Shown piece by piece: positions 7,401 through 7,904 of a stretch of DNA of 7,904 nucleotides. The notes beneath the pieces are model-generated. The model saw nothing but the letters and a program-made list of their open reading frames with translations, ran no database searches and had not been told where the DNA came from. Origin of the DNA: Deltaproteobacteria bacterium. GTDB taxonomy: Bacteria > Myxococcota_A > UBA796 > UBA2385. Positions within the stretch are counted from its first letter, which is position 1. Every line of letters starts with the position of its first letter. The stretch lies in NCBI GenBank assembly GCA_016845285.1, contig JAERSX010000079.1, positions 1-7,904 of the forward strand, given 5' to 3'. The translations under genes were made by a program, and so were the position numbers.

Positions 7401-7592
7401 GGCGTGGACGCCACCACCTGTGAGCAGGATGGTCTGCCCCGGTTCACCTATGGCAAGGCCACCGTACGGGACGAGTTCGTCGAGTACGACCGCGATGCCG
7501 CACACCGAGCCCAGGGCCTGGAGCAGGAGGACGATGAACGCGGTGCGGACAAGGCCATCGAGGAGGCTGGAGAGGGGCTGGAGACGCCGTAG
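4485..7592 (+). CDS. Exported M1-aminopeptidase-like protein with lost zinc site (pseudopeptidase)
   Basis: This is a 1035-residue exported protein of unknown role. Residues 1-25 are a Sec signal (SRWK, hydrophobic core, AVA cleavage site). Residues 55-360 appear to be a beta-rich N-terminal region (FRDGVCSLHFKSG, VGVVFQGEGTMRVQFP) like that of other large exported M1-like proteins. Residues 401-447 are a Ser/Gly/Asp-rich linker. Residues 475-605 resemble the M1 beta domain (WKYANWSTGNQ, RWDFKVRVGTP). Residues 620-855 resemble the M1 catalytic and helical region, ending FESASGQNLSEFFDYWVHGGYLPEITVE. Where M1 enzymes have HExxHQxWG and a glutamate 18 residues later, this has RQITSQYWG (697-705) and D720. 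No GxMEN exopeptidase motif is visible. The tail is acidic. Two ATGs occur at 4481 and 4485; only 4485 is in frame, preceded by GAGG (4476-4479). The fold is inferred from motifs. It could act as a binding or scaffold protein in the envelope. Confidence 0.8.
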   Translation: MSRWKVPSALICAMALVASTPQAVAEDAQAPIPQEALDEWWSAAGKLWTSSTAYQVEDVRFRDGVCSLHFKSGSFIPVYSGRLPVSERLVGVVFQGEGTMRVQFPERSDAWRFANHMVMRADQDPAEYGALAHAGASYETNIDRGLILSADPKVRKLLVDQEPYGSGVIIREGKGQLNEEYIITDKRGGLIAKLTATNLLPNRRELLVKSGLDPSAMLRQDRLLNEEFGLPGRYLRGIMDFHTDDAYRIASQTGKVLAPGGYDEWLTCFRDGLDQAESGYKSIAFSHGIDTDDNRRWERFSGQPYADPDAGEFKGAPVRMDAVAADATVTAQPAKRGLVMKVQVESTIELRAVGGNLQYAMLSLPVGGALDDSFDLDQLALADGRPVSAVALREDLSWGKLKASLSSASSEASSLSDLGSDSVSVGGDSAGGLSTGESISADTSDSNGPISTMADLFENDSVYDSEGYSQQERKQEILVVLPEPVMEGDTVELALDWHATWKYANWSTGNQVLGTTTGPQRFLPELLPSQGGTRWDFKVRVGTPGVSLRSRSVALSGDTVREWVDEDMWPWVEAEGVDARSPTVAIGQWQDLNDPPALGLPAVRVHLAGTHVAYLEQFPPEARRVVSYLQRFLPAYPQAEVEIYQGPSTFQSTALRRGMRTSVHGLVGVSTVKTNAVGDTSELESQNQYLSQTMIARQITSQYWGQLIAPATARDLWLPDALSDAYAAFYIRSAFGNEAYEDRMKAVRGLIEKVGEREGQTDKAEAVRNRRFLSLTGATDLSDINPKLLKEYGLYVLGDMVRLRIGDQPYFFALDRLAERKSGQRVTTDELQQAFESASGQNLSEFFDYWVHGGYLPEITVETRIEEQADGKRRVHGCILSDIPFGRFEIPIQVSDTPDHPEWSDPKEAKSGRNSVKTKDDKDGTANDRSVSALVDVDDGRGHFIVPDRVGEVTVEADPLALVLAYERKVKEGVDATTCEQDGLPRFTYGKATVRDEFVEYDRDAAHRAQGLEQEDDERGADKAIEEAGEGLETP

Positions 7593-7607
7593 CAGAGCTG
7601 GACATGT

Positions 7608-7638
7608 CAAGACAAAGAATCGTCCGCATTCGGTCTTG
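7608..7638 (+). terminator. Interrupted hairpin after the M1-like gene (terminator-like)
   Basis: CAAGAC (7608-7613) pairs with GTCTTG (7633-7638), with an inner GAAT/ATTC stem (7617-7620, 7628-7631). A perfect eight-base palindrome GACATGTC precedes it at 7601-7608, and a small TGTCC-CCCC-GGACA hairpin overlaps its end (7637-7650). No T tract follows. It may end the M1-like transcript or form part of the imuB regulatory region. Confidence 0.3.
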
Positions 7639-7662
7639 TCCCCCCGGACACGGGCCCATAAC
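7636..7662 (+). promoter_or_regulatory. Weak candidate promoter for the imuB-like gene
   Basis: TTGTCC (7636-7641) and CATAAC (7657-7662) each match four of six bases of the -35 and -10 consensus, with a short 15-base spacer. A start a few bases beyond would fall at or next to the ATG at 7671, inside the operator-like palindrome. It is weak on sequence alone, but its position suits a repressible leaderless transcript. Confidence 0.25.
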
Positions 7663-7680
7663 CTGATCACATGTTCAGGT
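7661..7680 (+). promoter_or_regulatory. LexA/SOS-box-like palindrome over the imuB start codon
   Basis: This 20-base dyad is centred between 7670 and 7671. The outer arms ACCTGA and TCAGGT are perfect, and eight of ten base pairs match overall. The core has CTG-N10-CAG spacing as in gammaproteobacterial LexA boxes. From memory, it also fits 15 of 17 positions of the Myxococcus xanthus LexA motif CTRHAMRYBYGTTCAGS. It precedes an ImuB-type gene, a class commonly under LexA control. Unusually, the ATG lies inside it. Confidence 0.55.
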
Positions 7681-7904
7681 ATCTCGTCGTCCACCTCCCC
7701 TGCTTCCGCCTCGAACGTTGCGGCTGGCAGCCAGACCAGCTCGTCGCCCTCGTCACCGAGGAGAAGAACGCCCTGCGCGTCCAGGCCACCACCCCCGCTG
7801 GCCACCGCCGGGGGGTGCGCGTCGGCATGACCGCTGCCGAGGCCCGCGCCCGTGTGCCCGAGCTCCAGACCGAATTCCTCGACCCCGTCGGAGAGGCCCA
7901 GGAT
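7671..7904 (+). CDS. imuB: ImuB-like Y-family DNA polymerase homologue, N-terminal part
   Basis: The first 78 codons of a gene that runs off the window. ImuB proteins are Y-family polymerase homologues lacking the catalytic acids; with ImuA and DnaE2/ImuC they mediate damage-induced mutagenesis, ImuB tethering the complex to the beta clamp. The start RYLVVHLPCFRLERCGW aligns with the HxDMDxFYAxVE motif of Pol IV, but the first catalytic aspartate is leucine (L9), as expected for ImuB and not for an active DinB. GVRVGMTAAEARARVPEL (48-65) matches the conserved finger region of Y-family proteins. The second catalytic pair and clamp-binding motif lie outside the window. ATG 7671 is the earliest possible start, because an in-frame TAA lies at 7659-7661. 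No Shine-Dalgarno precedes it. No imuA lies directly upstream, so ImuB would head its cassette or act with partners encoded downstream or elsewhere. Confidence 0.8.
   Translation, partial: MFRYLVVHLPCFRLERCGWQPDQLVALVTEEKNALRVQATTPAGHRRGVRVGMTAAEARARVPELQTEFLDPVGEAQD

Noticed and set aside
6225..7805. Open frame of 526 codons on the - strand
   Set aside because: It is antisense to the M1-like gene and crosses into the imuB-like gene. It has the repetitive Val/Gly/Leu/Ala/His composition typical of reverse-strand shadows and no family motif.

Overview
The window comes from a high-GC bacterial chromosome. Codon third positions are strongly G/C, and long spurious open frames run antisense to the real genes. 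The gene mix suggests Myxococcota or a related former deltaproteobacterial lineage: an exported DUF2330 protein ending in a hydrophobic segment plus an arginine cluster, an exported M1-peptidase-like protein of about 1000 residues, a bacterial TrmB-type regulator, and an ImuB-type Y-family polymerase behind a CTG-N10-CAG operator-like dyad. The lineage is inferred; no rRNA or tRNA is present. All seven genes read on the + strand.

Positions 1-2853 form a compact four-gene run. It starts with the C-terminal 156 residues of a glyoxalase II (gloB). A short-leader M23 metallopeptidase lipoprotein follows, whose GTG start directly abuts the gloB stop. Next, after 37 bases, is a TrmB-family regulator with a PLD-like sensor domain. 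The last gene, an inositol-monophosphatase-family phosphatase, overlaps the regulator by four bases (ATGA). The regulator and phosphatase look translationally coupled. The link between this pair and the first two genes is only positional.

Positions 2854-4484 hold a 43-base gap with a small hairpin, an exported DUF2330 protein (453 aa), and a 226-base gap. That gap has a GC-rich hairpin after the DUF2330 stop and possible promoter-like elements before the next gene.

Positions 4485-7592 encode a 1035-residue exported protein with an M1-aminopeptidase-like fold in its C-terminal half. The zinc site is lost: HEXXH-X18-E is replaced by RQITS-X18-D, with the spacing preserved. It is best read as a pseudoenzyme and is the most unusual protein here.

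Positions 7593-7904 hold a 78-base gap with inverted repeats and the first 78 codons of an ImuB-like protein. A 20-base imperfect palindrome resembling a LexA (SOS) box straddles its ATG. There is no Shine-Dalgarno, and an in-frame stop lies nine bases upstream of the ATG, so SOS control of a leaderless message is a reasonable hypothesis. No CRISPR array, insertion sequence, tRNA or rRNA was found. No defence or secretion system beyond ordinary exported proteins is evident.
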